DNA of 40,287 bases from Lactobacillus sp. UCMA15818. GTDB taxonomy: Bacteria; Bacillota; Bacilli; Lactobacillales; Lactobacillaceae. This document shows positions 24,301-33,086 of the stretch, one piece after another. The notes beneath the pieces were generated by a model. That model did no database searches, was not told the origin of the DNA, and was given only the letters and a program-made list of their open reading frames with translations. Where the stretch lies: contig NZ_VJYB01000014.1 of assembly GCF_030400225.1 (NCBI RefSeq), positions 1-40,287 of the forward strand, given 5' to 3'. Every line of letters starts with the position of its first letter. Position 1 is the first letter of the stretch. A program made the translations under genes and the position numbers.

Positions 24301-27300
24301 CCTTTTGCACCTGAAACATCTGAATACAATTCAAAACTAGCTCCAGCAATTGCAGCCTTGCTGTCTGCATCTGACTTAGTTACTACTAAATTTGTATTCT
24401 TCCCCGAAGCTGAACCGCTATTGTTCACCACATTTGTAGATCCAATTGTGTTGCTTTCAACAGGCTTTTCACCCTGAGCATTTATCGAAGCTGTATTGGT
24501 AAGCTGATCATTTGTCAGTGATGAATTAATCAAAGAACGATAATCAATTGAATATGCTGTGGTAATTTTGTTCTTGAAAATAATCTGTAATGTTTGCTTC
24601 CCAGTCAGCTGATCCGTCTCCAAATCAATTGTGTAATCCGTACCTAACTGCAATGGACTACTCTTATCTTCAGTGAAGCTCCCATCAGCTGCGACCTTCC
24701 CCGGATAAATTACGATTGAATCTTGATCAATAATTTGATTATCCGAAGGCTCATCCTTAACAACAACACCTGTTAGAGTTGACTGTGCCTTATTAACCCA
24801 GATATTCCAAGTAGCATATGCTGCATTGGTTGGGTCCTGTTTACCAGTTTTCTCAACAACATTCCCACTATTTGGAACTGTAACTTGGGCTGCTAAAGTA
24901 CTCGAATTGCTGTTATTAACATAAGTCGCGGTATTATCATAGGTTGCTTGATCAATAACCTTATCAGCCAAACTCGTATCATACGTTAAAACATATGCTT
25001 TAGTGCTTCCTGCTGGCAGATTAGCTGTAATTGTCTTTGAACTGCTGTCATAACTGATGTCAGCATTATTAACCTGACTACCTTGAGTATATGATCCATT
25101 CGAATTGATAGTTGCCTCATATAATTTAGCGCTATCTGCCACATAATCTTGATCGCCAATGATTGGATCAGTGATCTTGGCATTTGTCAAAGTCCGTTGG
25201 TTATAGTTTGTTACAACATTCCACGTAATCTTTTTTGAGACAGCATTGTAACTACCAGATTTACTGCCATCGTTCTTAAATTCTGTTTTAGGAGTAAAAT
25301 CAGCACTCCCATTGTTTGTATGCTTTGTACCTGTTTGCTCATACCAAGTTGCAGTTGCAGTATTAGTCCACGTGCTCCCTGTAGGCAGCTTTTGTGTTTC
25401 AAAACTAGTCTTATAACTTAATGTGTACCAATCTTTAGCACTGTTAGCCAAATCACCCTTAAAAGCAATTGTAAACCCATTACCATCCTGAGTGACCGTA
25501 TAATCAGTCCCTTCTGTCAGGATTGCATTTGTATCCTTATCTTTTAAAACAAAGGAGTCATAATCAACCGTCAGACCATCTGGTACTGGATCCGTCATTG
25601 ACCAGTTCTTCATATCCTGACGTGCTTTGTTAATGTCAAAGTTCCATGTAGTGGTTTTGGCATTATAATCAACAGTTCCTAATGACTTGGTTAAGCCTTG
25701 TTGACCAACAGTCTGCTTACCTGCATCAGTTGTTTGCTCATCACTAGTAACCGAGTTATTGATTGTGGTGCTACCATCAATAGCTGCCGTCACTTGCGAT
25801 TGATACGAAATCTTAACACCTTGTGTCAGACCATTGACAAAATTAATTGTCATTATTGACTTATCTGAACTATAACCCACAGTGTAATTGGCTGATGGAA
25901 CAGTAGTACCATCTTCATAAGTTAATGTAGGTGTACCCGAAAAGGCCTGCCCAGCTGAAAGAGTGTCGACCAATGTTGCCTGATCAGCTGTTAGACTCTT
26001 TTCTCCATAATTATAATTAATATGCCAGTTGTACTTTTGACCCCCATTATTATCCTGCCCATCATAGGCTTTTTGGAGTAATTTCCCATAATTGGCACTC
26101 ACAGTTGCCGTTGCTGGTGAGTCTTTTCCATCATTACTCAAAGTCGCTGTATTTGTAAAAGTTATGTTACCACCATCATTAGGAATAACAGAACTACTGC
26201 TATCAATATCCGTTTTATATTCGATTTTGAATGCTTGGTAGGTATCAGCATAACCACCAATGAATGTGACTGTACCATTTGAATCAATTGTATAATCAGT
26301 TCCCGCAACCAACGCAGCACCTGTAGCCGTTACTTTACCTGTTTGATCAACTGTTTGTGGATAAACAGCCACCGAGTTTAACTTAGTTCCATTTGGTAAT
26401 GGATCGGTAACAGTTGCATCCTTCAATTCATTGCTATTAGTATTAATTGTTACATCCCAAGTGATACCGGTTGGATTATTACCAGAACTATTCGCACCGG
26501 TTAAAGTCCCAGCTTTTGCAATAGCACTTCCTCCAGTCGGCTTAACAACAATTGGAAAACTGACTGGCCCAGCAGTTGTATCAACTATAATATTTTGTTT
26601 TCCCGTTGTATAATCACTTGAAATACTTGAAGTATAATTAAAATCTCCACTAATAGTATCATGAGAATCAACTTTATCATTGAAAGTAAAAGTGACCTTA
26701 CCATCACTAGTAATTGTGTAAGTTCCAAAGTCTCCTAATGAACCTGTTCCCGGTTTATATTGAACTCCACTTGGAAGACTAAAAGTAAAGTAATCTCCCC
26801 CTTTTATCTGATAGTTATCCGTCAGATTATTAGGAATTGACCACTTGTAATCAAAGTTCAAATTGGTCTCAGATGTAACATCATTAGCGTCAACTGCATT
26901 CCCCTTTGAATCAGTGAAAGCAAGCGTTGCACTATCAATAATCGTACCATTTGAAGCACTTGGTAGATATTGCGAGATGTCATTGCCACTGTTTACCGCA
27001 AGAGATACAACTTTACGAGTTGCTGCGCTTGATGAACTGGCTGAACTCGATGAAGCCGAACTAGAAGAACTGGCTGAACTTGACGAACTGGTCGTATCCG
27101 AGCTGGAAGAGCTAGTCGCACTTGATGTGCTCGATGAACTTGATGCCGCTTCCAAGCTAGCCGTAACTTTTTGTGCCTGCAATCCAAATTGTAATGTGCC
27201 CGTCAAAGATGAATCATCAGCTAAGTCCAATTTCAAAGTTACCGTTCCTTGTGCGTTAGCTTTGCTTGATAAGATTAACTGACTATCCGTAACTTGATAT

Positions 27301-27614
27301 TGTCCAAGTACAGTTGAATTATCGCTAGCAGTTATTGCTTCATTTGTAACCTGCTTCAACTTCACATTGTCTCCCGAACTAATATCTATTTTAGTCGTTT
27401 GTTCTTGGTCAGTTGAATTATCCAACTGAACTTTCAAATCAACTTGCTTCTCGTTGCTAGTATCCTGTTGTGCAGATATTAGCTTAATAGATGTTGAAGT
27501 ATCACTGACTTGATCAGTCGTAGTCGCATCAACAATCGGCGTAAATATCTGCAATAATAACACAAGTGCTAGACTCACCGAATATACCCTTTCAAACCAT
27601 TTTGTTTTCCTCAC
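21375..27614 (-). CDS. Giant LPQTG-anchored adhesin with collagen-binding-type and ten SpaA/Cna-B domains
   Basis: A surface protein of about 2079 residues. Order: basic signal peptide (VRKTKWFERVYSVSLALVLL), a ~110-residue strand-rich segment, a Ser-rich linker near residues 160-200, an N-terminal adhesin domain, about five ~140-residue collagen-binding-type domains, ten ~94-residue Cna-B/SpaA repeats, a hydrophilic NQNNTNNSNKQQ linker, then LPQTG (2046-2050), a membrane helix and RRFKS. Each Cna-B unit shows a strand Lys (LTKTD), the Glu of VETxAPxGY and a final Asn or Asp, the set that forms Lys-Asn/Asp isopeptide bonds. GTG at 27614 with AAGGGGAGA 6 bases upstream is the likely start; a GTG at 27650 is poorer. 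Sortase anchors it to peptidoglycan; the ligand is unknown. Confidence 0.88.
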   Translation of the reverse strand: MRKTKWFERVYSVSLALVLLLQIFTPIVDATTTDQVSDTSTSIKLISAQQDTSNEKQVDLKVQLDNSTDQEQTTKIDISSGDNVKLKQVTNEAITASDNSTVLGQYQVTDSQLILSSKANAQGTVTLKLDLADDSSLTGTLQFGLQAQKVTASLEAASSSSSTSSATSSSSSDTTSSSSSASSSSSASSSSASSSSAATRKVVSLAVNSGNDISQYLPSASNGTIIDSATLAFTDSKGNAVDANDVTSETNLNFDYKWSIPNNLTDNYQIKGGDYFTFSLPSGVQYKPGTGSLGDFGTYTITSDGKVTFTFNDKVDSHDTISGDFNYTSSISSDYTTGKQNIIVDTTAGPVSFPIVVKPTGGSAIAKAGTLTGANSSGNNPTGITWDVTINTNSNELKDATVTDPLPNGTKLNSVAVYPQTVDQTGKVTATGAALVAGTDYTIDSNGTVTFIGGYADTYQAFKIEYKTDIDSSSSVIPNDGGNITFTNTATLSNDGKDSPATATVSANYGKLLQKAYDGQDNNGGQKYNWHINYNYGEKSLTADQATLVDTLSAGQAFSGTPTLTYEDGTTVPSANYTVGYSSDKSIMTINFVNGLTQGVKISYQSQVTAAIDGSTTINNSVTSDEQTTDAGKQTVGQQGLTKSLGTVDYNAKTTTWNFDINKARQDMKNWSMTDPVPDGLTVDYDSFVLKDKDTNAILTEGTDYTVTQDGNGFTIAFKGDLANSAKDWYTLSYKTSFETQKLPTGSTWTNTATATWYEQTGTKHTNNGSADFTPKTEFKNDGSKSGSYNAVSKKITWNVVTNYNQRTLTNAKITDPIIGDQDYVADSAKLYEATINSNGSYTQGSQVNNADISYDSSSKTITANLPAGSTKAYVLTYDTSLADKVIDQATYDNTATYVNNSNSSTLAAQVTVPNSGNVVEKTGKQDPTNAAYATWNIWVNKAQSTLTGVVVKDEPSDNQIIDQDSIVIYPGKVAADGSFTEDKSSPLQLGTDYTIDLETDQLTGKQTLQIIFKNKITTAYSIDYRSLINSSLTNDQLTNTASINAQGEKPVESNTIGSTNVVNNSGSASGKNTNLVVTKSDADSKAAIAGASFELYSDVSGAKGQLLRSGTTDSDGQLQWNNLKSGKYILVETSAPDGYVISSALASGKEITVNYSDANAANQVIQSITNEKGKITIQKTDSDTAKPLTGAVFSLYKDDGTLVKSGLTTDQNGEISYSGLNAGKYYVVETDAPAGYELDTTQKPFTIDGGNIQQKISISDAEKTGSVILTKTDSDTNLPLAGATFDLYKADGTKVASGLTTDSKGQLTYDNLKPGSYYFVETAAPAGYDFNKDTHYDFTVELQTTTKVATVSVGNTETTGSVVLTKTDSDTNQPLAGATFDLYKADGTRVVSGLTTDSNGQLTYDNLKPGNYYFVETAAPAGYDLDSSKKSFTVELQTTTKVATVSAANAETTGSVILTKTDSDTGKTLAGATFDLYKADGTKVKSDLTTDSNGQIKANGLKPGDYYFVETKAPAGYDLDSSKKSFTVIFQSTAQVATVSASNAETTGSVLLTKTDSDTGKALAGATFDLYKADGTKITSDLTTDSNGQIKVDGLKPGNYYFVETAAPAGYDFNKDTHYGFTVELQTIAKVATVSAANAEKTGSVVLTKTDSDTGKTLAGATFDLYNADGTKIASDLTTDSNGQIKVDSLKPGDYYFVETKAPAGYELDSSKKNFTVVFQSTAQVATVSAANAETTGSVLLTKTDSDTGKVLAGATFDLYKADGTRVVSGLTTDSKGQIKVDSLKPGNYYFVETAAPAGYDFNKDTHYGFIVELQTTAKVAVVSAENAEKTGSVILTKTDGDTGKALAGATFDLYKADGTNIASDLTTDSKGQIKVDSLKPGNYYFKETAAPAGYDFNKDTKYSFVVELQTTTKVATISVKNAEKTGSVVLTKKDGNTGKVLAGAVFDLYKADGTKIASGLTTDGKGQIKVDNLKPGNYYFIEIRAPKGYKLSSKQIPFTVEFQNTNKLVNLTVKDYPENLPATNQNNTNNSNKQQTNDKNKFGLPQTGYESGIWLSIMGSLVIVLIALVAFFRRFKS
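21560..24400 (-). repeat. DNA array of ten ~283-bp Cna-B coding repeats
   Basis: The adhesin's Cna-B units repeat about every 283 bases. The antisense landmark ACTGAACCAGTT recurs near 21826, 22109, 22395, 22680, 22963, 23246, 23529 and 23815. The eight units nearest the anchor are most alike and alternate between two subtypes, with either DFNKDTHY or DLDSSKKSF after PAGY, as expected from unequal crossing-over. The two distal units are more divergent. Confidence 0.85.
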
Positions 27615-27711
27615 ATTTGCTCTCCCCTTTAACTTTTTTATACAAATCACTAAAATCCCAAAAAAACAAGTAAGCTTTACCCTTTTTTATAAAAGATTAC
27701 TCATAATTTAC

Positions 27712-27741
27712 ATTTTACTTTATTGTATTAAGTATAATCAA
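27712..27741 (-). promoter_or_regulatory. Promoter of the adhesin gene
   Basis: Minus strand: TTGATT (27741-27736), 18 bases, TAAAAT (27717-27712), about 95 bases before the start codon. No operator is recognisable. Confidence 0.55.
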
Positions 27742-28058
27742 GTTTTTATGTAGCATATTTGACTGTTTTTTTTGGGTAAATATTTATTGTCCATTTAATT
27801 ACACTAAAATAAACAAAAAATGAGACTAATAAAAAAGTTAACAGTATGAATAAAAGCCCTAAATAGCACAGCTTTCACCTCATAAACCACAAAAAAGTTA
27901 TCTTTGTAACCCTGTAATAAACTTTGTAAATTATTGGCAAATAAAAAACTGGTCAATCCGACTCAACAAAATGGCAATTGCCAAAATGTTAGGGACTGTA
28001 CCAGTTACTTTGTATATATTACTATTTTATTTTTCAACTTTGCCAAAAGACAAACCGA
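27742..28058. other. Intergenic stretch between adhesin and glycerol facilitator genes
   Basis: About 320 AT-rich bases. The only notable item is a perfect 12-base palindrome TGGCAATTGCCA at 27971-27982, possibly an operator or weak hairpin. No gene, and no clear terminator for the dha operon, was found. Confidence 0.4.
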
Positions 28059-28763
28059 CTACACTATCGCTACTAACCCAGCTGCCAGAATTCCTCCCAC
28101 AAGCGGTCCAACCATAGGAACCCAAGCATACCCCCAATTAGGGTTTGTTTTGTTGGGGACTGGCAAAACTGTGTATGCTAATCTAGGACCCCAATCACGC
28201 GCAGGATTGAGGGCAAAACCGGTTGTTCCACCTAATGCCTGACCAACAACCGTAATTAACAAACCAACAATCAAAGGCTTGAGCCCTTGAGTAAAATTGC
28301 CTAGATTCAATAAGGTAAAAATAAAAATAAATGTCGCAATAACTTCACTTAAGAAATTAAAAACTGGGTTGTTAATTGCAGGTGCGGTAGCGAATATGCC
28401 AACAGTATTGCCTTCTTCAACTGTTTTAGAGTCTTTGAAATGCGGGTAATATTGTACGATAACAATCGCTGCACCGATGAAGGCACCAATGAATTGACCC
28501 AGTAAATATGGTAAGACTTGACTCCAAGGGAAAAATCCAAATAATGCAAATCCAATCGTTACTGCGGGGTTAAGATGTCCCAATGAACCGAATGCTCCAG
28601 CAACATATACACCAAAGGTCACCGCTAACCCCCATGCAATCGAGATGTACCACCAATTTTGTCCATTAGCATACGATTTTTTTAAGTTAACACCAGCTCC
28701 ACATCCAACACCAAAGACAATTAAAACGGCTGTTCCAAATAACTCTCCCCAGAAACCATTCAT
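28059..28763 (-). CDS. glpF: Glycerol facilitator (aquaglyceroporin)
   Basis: A 234-residue channel of the MIP family. Both NPA boxes are present: GHLNPAVTIG (65-67) and FALNPARDWGPR (186-188); the Asp after NPAR is the mark of glycerol-conducting members. Six membrane helices are visible. It is the last gene of the dha operon, 12 bases after dhaM, so here it probably brings in dihydroxyacetone or glycerol for DhaKLM. No glycerol kinase gene is in the window. Confidence 0.93.
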   Translation of the reverse strand: MNGFWGELFGTAVLIVFGVGCGAGVNLKKSYANGQNWWYISIAWGLAVTFGVYVAGAFGSLGHLNPAVTIGFALFGFFPWSQVLPYLLGQFIGAFIGAAIVIVQYYPHFKDSKTVEEGNTVGIFATAPAINNPVFNFLSEVIATFIFIFTLLNLGNFTQGLKPLIVGLLITVVGQALGGTTGFALNPARDWGPRLAYTVLPVPNKTNPNWGYAWVPMVGPLVGGILAAGLVAIV

Positions 28764-28775
28764 TATTTTTCCCCC

Positions 28776-29150
28776 TTACTTAATCTTCAATGGTGCCAAT
28801 TGTTGTTCAATATCTGCAAGTGTGACATCTGCTTCTAACAGAGTGGCTGCTGTATATGCACCCTCTATCAAAGCAACATCATAGATATTCACCTTCTTAT
28901 CAGACATTTCAACGGCTAATTCCAGATTCATCTTAGAACTTCCCAAATCATAAAAAGCTAACAGTTCCTGTGCTTCGTTATGTTCAAAAGCATCCATGAT
29001 TTTCCCCGCACTTGTGCCTATTTCATTGTCATCCGTTCCTCCAGCAAATGTAATTGAAACATCAGCTGCAACCTGTTCCAATAACTTAGGTATTCCCATG
29101 GCAACTTCTGGCACATGTGAGACGATCACTATTCCAATTTTTTTTGTCAT
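28776..29150 (-). CDS. dhaM: Dihydroxyacetone kinase phosphotransferase subunit DhaM
   Basis: A 124-residue single-domain DhaM with the mannose-type IIA fold. His12 in IVIVSHVPEVAMG is the phosphorylated residue, and TFAGGTDDNEIGTS is the conserved second block. It passes phosphate from HPr to the ADP bound in DhaL. Unlike the E. coli protein it has no fused HPr or EI domain, as usual in Firmicutes. The start overlaps the dhaL stop (ATGA). Confidence 0.92.
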   Translation of the reverse strand: MTKKIGIVIVSHVPEVAMGIPKLLEQVAADVSITFAGGTDDNEIGTSAGKIMDAFEHNEAQELLAFYDLGSSKMNLELAVEMSDKKVNIYDVALIEGAYTAATLLEADVTLADIEQQLAPLKIK

Positions 29151-29731
29151 TTAATCCCTCCTGCTGCAATGAAACTTTCAAATAAATACTGACTTGAAAC
29201 AGCTCCCGGATCCAAATGACCAACTGAACGTTCACCTAAATACGAAGCTCTTCCCTTTTTCGCTACCAAATCCCTAGTTCCTTCAGCTGCTTCTTTCACC
29301 TTTTCAACCGATAAACTAGCGGCTGCTAGTGCATCAACAACTGGCGCCCAGACGTCAATCATTGTTTTATCACCTGTTGTTGCTCCACCGCGTTTTTTGA
29401 TTCCTTCTAGTGCCAACTTAAACAATTCCGCCGGTTCCTGTGTTTCTTCACAATTTTTAGCCATTTCTAGAAATGCCGTTCCATACAACGGGCCAGCAGC
29501 TCCACCAACTTTGCTAATCAAGGACATGGCAATTGTTTTGAAAGTCAGCTTTAAATCTGGTTCAGAAAGCTTAGCAAGACCATCCTTAACTCCTTGCATC
29601 CCCCTCATCATATTATTGCCGTGATCACCATCACCAATTGGCGTATCAAGTTCACTTAAATATGCTTTTTGTTCGCTAATTTTCTGGTAAAATAATTCCA
29701 TCCATTTATCCACTATCTCAACTGTTATCAT
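29147..29731 (-). CDS. dhaL: Dihydroxyacetone kinase subunit DhaL (ADP-binding)
   Basis: A 194-residue helical subunit. The Mg-binding motif is SELDTPIGDGDHGNNM (Asp29, Asp34, Asp36); GGAAGPLYGTAFL and GATTGDKTMIDVW complete the nucleotide site. DhaL holds ADP as a cofactor that DhaM rephosphorylates. The frame extends to 29764 into dhaK, but two ATGs at 29734 and 29731 lie behind AAGGAG; 29731 has the better spacing (7 bases). Confidence 0.93.
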   Translation of the reverse strand: MITVEIVDKWMELFYQKISEQKAYLSELDTPIGDGDHGNNMMRGMQGVKDGLAKLSEPDLKLTFKTIAMSLISKVGGAAGPLYGTAFLEMAKNCEETQEPAELFKLALEGIKKRGGATTGDKTMIDVWAPVVDALAAASLSVEKVKEAAEGTRDLVAKKGRASYLGERSVGHLDPGAVSSQYLFESFIAAGGIK

Positions 29732-29744
29732 CATATCTCTCCTT

Positions 29745-30740
29745 CTACCATGCAATCGTTTCAACTGGATAATTCAAATAATCCAGCCATTTTTCATCAA
29801 CTAAGTCGAAAATTGTCAAGGATATTCCCGCCATATCAATTGAAGTCATGTAATTCCCAACCTTCATAAAAGCTGGTACAATCTTTTTCTTAGCAAGCTC
29901 ATCAAGCAAATCATGGCTAAACACATATTGTTCCATTAACGGAGTCGCACCCATCCCATTAACCAGTACAGCATATTTATGTCCTGCATCCAACTTTAGC
30001 TCGCTATCGATTTTAGAAACTAATTCCTCAACCAGCTTACGCGAGGTCTTAATCTTCTCTCTGCGATAACCAGGTTCACTATGAATTCCGACTCCGTATT
30101 CGATCTCATCATCAGCAAGTTCAAACCCAGGCTTTCCTACTTCGGGAACCGTTGCTGCCGACAAAGCCACAGCAATCGTATTAATATGCGGCAATACTTC
30201 CTTTGCCAATTTTTCAATTTCTGCCAATGAAGCCCCTTGATCTGCAGCAGCCCCAACTATTTTGTGCATGATTACAGTTCCAGCAACTCCACGCCTTCCC
30301 TGAGTATATAGGCTGTCTTCAACCGCAATATCATCATCAACAATGATTGATTTAACCGGGATATCATCTAGTTCAGCCATATCACTAGCCATGTCGAAAT
30401 TCATCACATCTCCAGAGTAATTCTTAATAATTAGAAATACCCCTTTACCTGTATTTACAGCTTTGATTGCCTCGTAAATCTGATCTGGTGTTGGTGAAGT
30501 GAAGACTTGACCTGCAACTGCTGCGCTTAGCATCCCTTTGCCTACAAAACCGGGATGTGCAGGTTCATGCCCGCTCCCGCCTCCGCTTACAATTCCGACT
30601 TTTCCATCCATTGAAGCTTTGTCACTTCTCACAACAGCCTCTGTCTCAGGTATGCGAGTTACATATTGCGGATATGCTCTAACCAAGCCATCGATCATTT
30701 CTGGGACAACATCTCCAGGATCATTAATTATCTTCTTCAA
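29745..30740 (-). CDS. dhaK: Dihydroxyacetone kinase subunit DhaK
   Basis: A 331-residue substrate-binding subunit. GGGSGHEPAHPGF (53-65) is the substrate loop and His220 in GVGIHSEPG binds dihydroxyacetone covalently as a hemiaminal. Length and motifs are standard. The start is TTG at 30740, 8 bases after AAGGGGAG; there is no ATG nearby. It heads the dhaK-dhaL-dhaM-glpF operon, which turns dihydroxyacetone into DHAP at the cost of PEP. Confidence 0.94.
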   Translation of the reverse strand: MKKIINDPGDVVPEMIDGLVRAYPQYVTRIPETEAVVRSDKASMDGKVGIVSGGGSGHEPAHPGFVGKGMLSAAVAGQVFTSPTPDQIYEAIKAVNTGKGVFLIIKNYSGDVMNFDMASDMAELDDIPVKSIIVDDDIAVEDSLYTQGRRGVAGTVIMHKIVGAAADQGASLAEIEKLAKEVLPHINTIAVALSAATVPEVGKPGFELADDEIEYGVGIHSEPGYRREKIKTSRKLVEELVSKIDSELKLDAGHKYAVLVNGMGATPLMEQYVFSHDLLDELAKKKIVPAFMKVGNYMTSIDMAGISLTIFDLVDEKWLDYLNYPVETIAW

Positions 30741-30775
30741 TCTAATTACTCCCCTTCAAAAGTATCTTTCCATAA

Positions 30776-30791
30776 TTAATACGCTTACAAA
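30776..30791 (-). promoter_or_regulatory. Weak cre-like site in the dha leader
   Basis: On the minus strand TTGTAAGCGTATTAAT lies between promoter and dhaK start. The left half (TGTAAGCG) fits cre well, the right half poorly. CcpA control is possible but not shown. Confidence 0.35.
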
Positions 30792-30833
30792 ATAATCATA
30801 ACGCACCTCTTATACACTTCTTTTTACCATAAA

Positions 30834-30884
30834 TTTACCAATAATTATAGTGAAAAGGCTTACTGCAGTTAACAAATTGGTAAA
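30834..30884 (-). promoter_or_regulatory. dha promoter bracketed by a 9-base inverted repeat
   Basis: Minus-strand promoter: TTAACT (30872-30867), 17 bases, TATAAT (30849-30844). It is flanked by TTTACCAAT (30834-30842) and its exact inverse ATTGGTAAA (30876-30884), one on each side. Such an arrangement suits a repressor that binds both half-sites. No regulator gene is adjacent. Confidence 0.55.
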
Positions 30885-31060
30885 ATAAATGTTTAAAAAA
30901 TATTTTCTTAACTAACTATATTTTTTATCATGAAGAAGTGTCACATACGACTGCTTAAATTTATATAAAATACAAAACAATTACATTTATCACACAATTC
31001 TCTTACAAGCGACAACTACACTTAAGTTGTTACAAATTAAAAATATTAAGGAGTAAGGCA

Positions 31061-32179
31061 ATGTCTATTGAATTAACTAATATTTCAAAAACATATAATG
31101 GTTCAGACTTTATACTTTCAGATATTTCTGTCAAGATCGAAACAGGAGAATTCTTTGCGATTGTAGGTCCATCAGGATGTGGTAAAAGTACACTTTTACG
31201 TATGATTGCAGGATTAATTCCTATTTCAAATGGTCAGCTAAGAATTGATGATGAAGATGTTACCAACCTTCCTCCTCAAGAACGAGCATTGACCATGGTT
31301 TTTCAAAACTATGCCCTTTTCCCTTTTTTGAATGTCAAAGACAACGTGGCTTTTGGTCTAAAAGCACGTAAGATGAACAGCTCTGAAATCAATACTCGTG
31401 TTAACCATGCACTTGAACTAGTCAATTTAACAGATTTTAGTGAACGTAAACCAGGTGAACTCTCAGGTGGACAAAGGCAGCGTGTGGCCCTAGCTCGTGC
31501 AATTGCTAGCGATGCAAAAATCTGTCTCATGGACGAACCTCTCTCAAACTTAGATGCACAATTGCGCAATAAAATGCGTTCTGAAATTCGTGAATTACAA
31601 CAAAAACTAGGTCTAACACTCATCTATGTCACTCATGATCAGGTTGAAGCAATGACAATGGCTGACAGAATTATGGTACTTAATGATGCAAAAGCACAAC
31701 AAATTGACTCAGCTTCAAATATTTACGACACTCCCTCAAATACTTTTGTTGCAAGTTTCTTCGGTACCCCACAAATGAACTTGCTGCCCATAACTTTAAA
31801 AGAAAATAAGCAACCCTCTGATGTTGAAACCAACTTAAAATTCTCTATAACAAATAGTCTAAAGGCAGGAAACTATCTGGTTGGTGTGAGACCTAATGCG
31901 CTCGCAATTGACGAAGTAAGTTCCAAGACAAATGCCATAGTAACTAATATTGAATACTTAGGAACACATTCAATTGTACATGCACAACTGGACAATTCAC
32001 TGGAACTTCGAATCGAGGTTAGCAGTACTCATAATTTATCAACCACTGAGCGAGTCTCTGTAAGTGTCACAGGAAATCATTACATTTTTAGTGAAGACGG
32101 TCAAAAGCTGTTGAATACGAATGGAGGATATACAGATGGAAACGCAAGCCAAGAACCCCAACTTCAACATAGCATCTAA
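31061..32179 (+). CDS. ugpC: UgpC/MsmK-type ABC transporter ATP-binding protein
   Basis: A 372-residue CUT1 importer ATPase: Walker A GPSGCGKST, Q-loop MVFQNYALFP, signature LSGGQRQRVALARA, Walker B ICLMDEPLSNLD, switch YVTHDQVEAMT, then a TOBE domain. AAGGAG precedes the ATG. It is the first gene of a four-gene unit whose binding protein is UgpB-like, hence the symbol. Its 3' end overlaps the next gene by 44 bases. Confidence 0.88.
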   Translation: MSIELTNISKTYNGSDFILSDISVKIETGEFFAIVGPSGCGKSTLLRMIAGLIPISNGQLRIDDEDVTNLPPQERALTMVFQNYALFPFLNVKDNVAFGLKARKMNSSEINTRVNHALELVNLTDFSERKPGELSGGQRQRVALARAIASDAKICLMDEPLSNLDAQLRNKMRSEIRELQQKLGLTLIYVTHDQVEAMTMADRIMVLNDAKAQQIDSASNIYDTPSNTFVASFFGTPQMNLLPITLKENKQPSDVETNLKFSITNSLKAGNYLVGVRPNALAIDEVSSKTNAIVTNIEYLGTHSIVHAQLDNSLELRIEVSSTHNLSTTERVSVSVTGNHYIFSEDGQKLLNTNGGYTDGNASQEPQLQHSI

Positions 32180-33086
32180 AAAAAAGAAGAGCGCAGAGCT
32201 GTCACTTGGATACAATCCTTATGCAAAGGATAAACTTTATGCAGTACTATTTTTAGGACCTTCGCTTTTAATTCTGGCGCTTTTTGTATTCTATCCGATG
32301 CTGCGCACCATCTATCTAAGCTTTTTCTTAACAAATAATCTTGGAAAACCCACTGTCTTCGTTGGACTTAAAAACTATTTCGCGCTATTTTCTTCGAACG
32401 CCTATATCAACAGTCTGATTGCAACACTTGTCTATGTTATTGCAGTCTCAATCTTCACAATTGCAATCGGTCTTGTCTTGGCACAGGCGGCTACCAAAAA
32501 AGTGGCTGGTATCAACTTCTTTAGAACCATCTTCTCTGCAACGATGGGTGTTTCCGTATCAGTTGCAGCAATCTTTTGGCTATTTATCTTCAATCCTTCC
32601 GTTGGTTTGTTAAGTCAATTATTCACCGCGTTGAACCTGACACCAATTAATTGGTTGACTGAACCAGGCTGGGCAATGACTGCCATTGTAATTTCAACAG
32701 TCTGGATGAATCTTGGCTTTACCTTTCTTATATTCTTCGGTGCGCTTCAGTCTGTGCCTTACACACTTTATGAAGCTGCACAAATAGAAGGTGTTTCTAA
32801 ATCTTATCAATTTTTCCATATCACACTGCCAATGATTTCGCCAACGATTTTCTTTGTTTCAATTATCACATTGATTGAATCATTCAAAAGTTTCGGTCTA
32901 ATTGATTTGATGACTGCAGGAGGACCCAATAATGCCACAAATTTACTTGTATATCGGATATATCAAGATGCATTTTTAAATGGTAATTATGGCTTAGCAA
33001 GTACCGAATCTGTCATTCTTGCGGTTATTATTGCACTTTTTACATTCATTCAATTCAAAGTTCTTGAAAAGCGAGTGACCTACTAA
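32136..33086 (+). CDS. ugpA: Glycerol-3-phosphate-type ABC permease (UgpA-like)
   Basis: A 316-residue permease with six membrane helices. Its EAA loop, YEAAQIEGVSKSYQFFHITLP, is standard and keeps the conserved Gly, in contrast to the permeases at 11809-13510. The ATG at 32136 has GGAGG 8 bases upstream inside the ATPase gene; the ATG at 32121 overlaps that site. LIDLMTAGGPNNAT is the usual UgpA/MalF periplasmic-end motif. Confidence 0.85.
   Translation: METQAKNPNFNIASKKKKSAELSLGYNPYAKDKLYAVLFLGPSLLILALFVFYPMLRTIYLSFFLTNNLGKPTVFVGLKNYFALFSSNAYINSLIATLVYVIAVSIFTIAIGLVLAQAATKKVAGINFFRTIFSATMGVSVSVAAIFWLFIFNPSVGLLSQLFTALNLTPINWLTEPGWAMTAIVISTVWMNLGFTFLIFFGALQSVPYTLYEAAQIEGVSKSYQFFHITLPMISPTIFFVSIITLIESFKSFGLIDLMTAGGPNNATNLLVYRIYQDAFLNGNYGLASTESVILAVIIALFTFIQFKVLEKRVTY

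Noticed and set aside
21560-24400. Regular repeats resembling a CRISPR-like array
   Set aside because: The period is about 283 bases and the units are continuous protein code (Cna-B domains); there are no short repeats with unique spacers and no cas genes.
26993-27187. Ser-rich tract of the adhesin as a sequencing artefact
   Set aside because: The codons for Ser and Ala vary and the frame stays open; Ser-rich linkers are common in lactobacillar surface proteins.
21600-27282. Many plus-strand open frames opposite the adhesin gene
   Set aside because: They mirror the repeat structure of the minus-strand gene, have no ribosome binding sites and encode low-complexity text; they are shadows.
27934-28242. 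102-residue plus-strand frame overlapping the glpF 3' end
   Set aside because: Most of it is antisense to glpF, codes no known motif and lacks a ribosome binding site.
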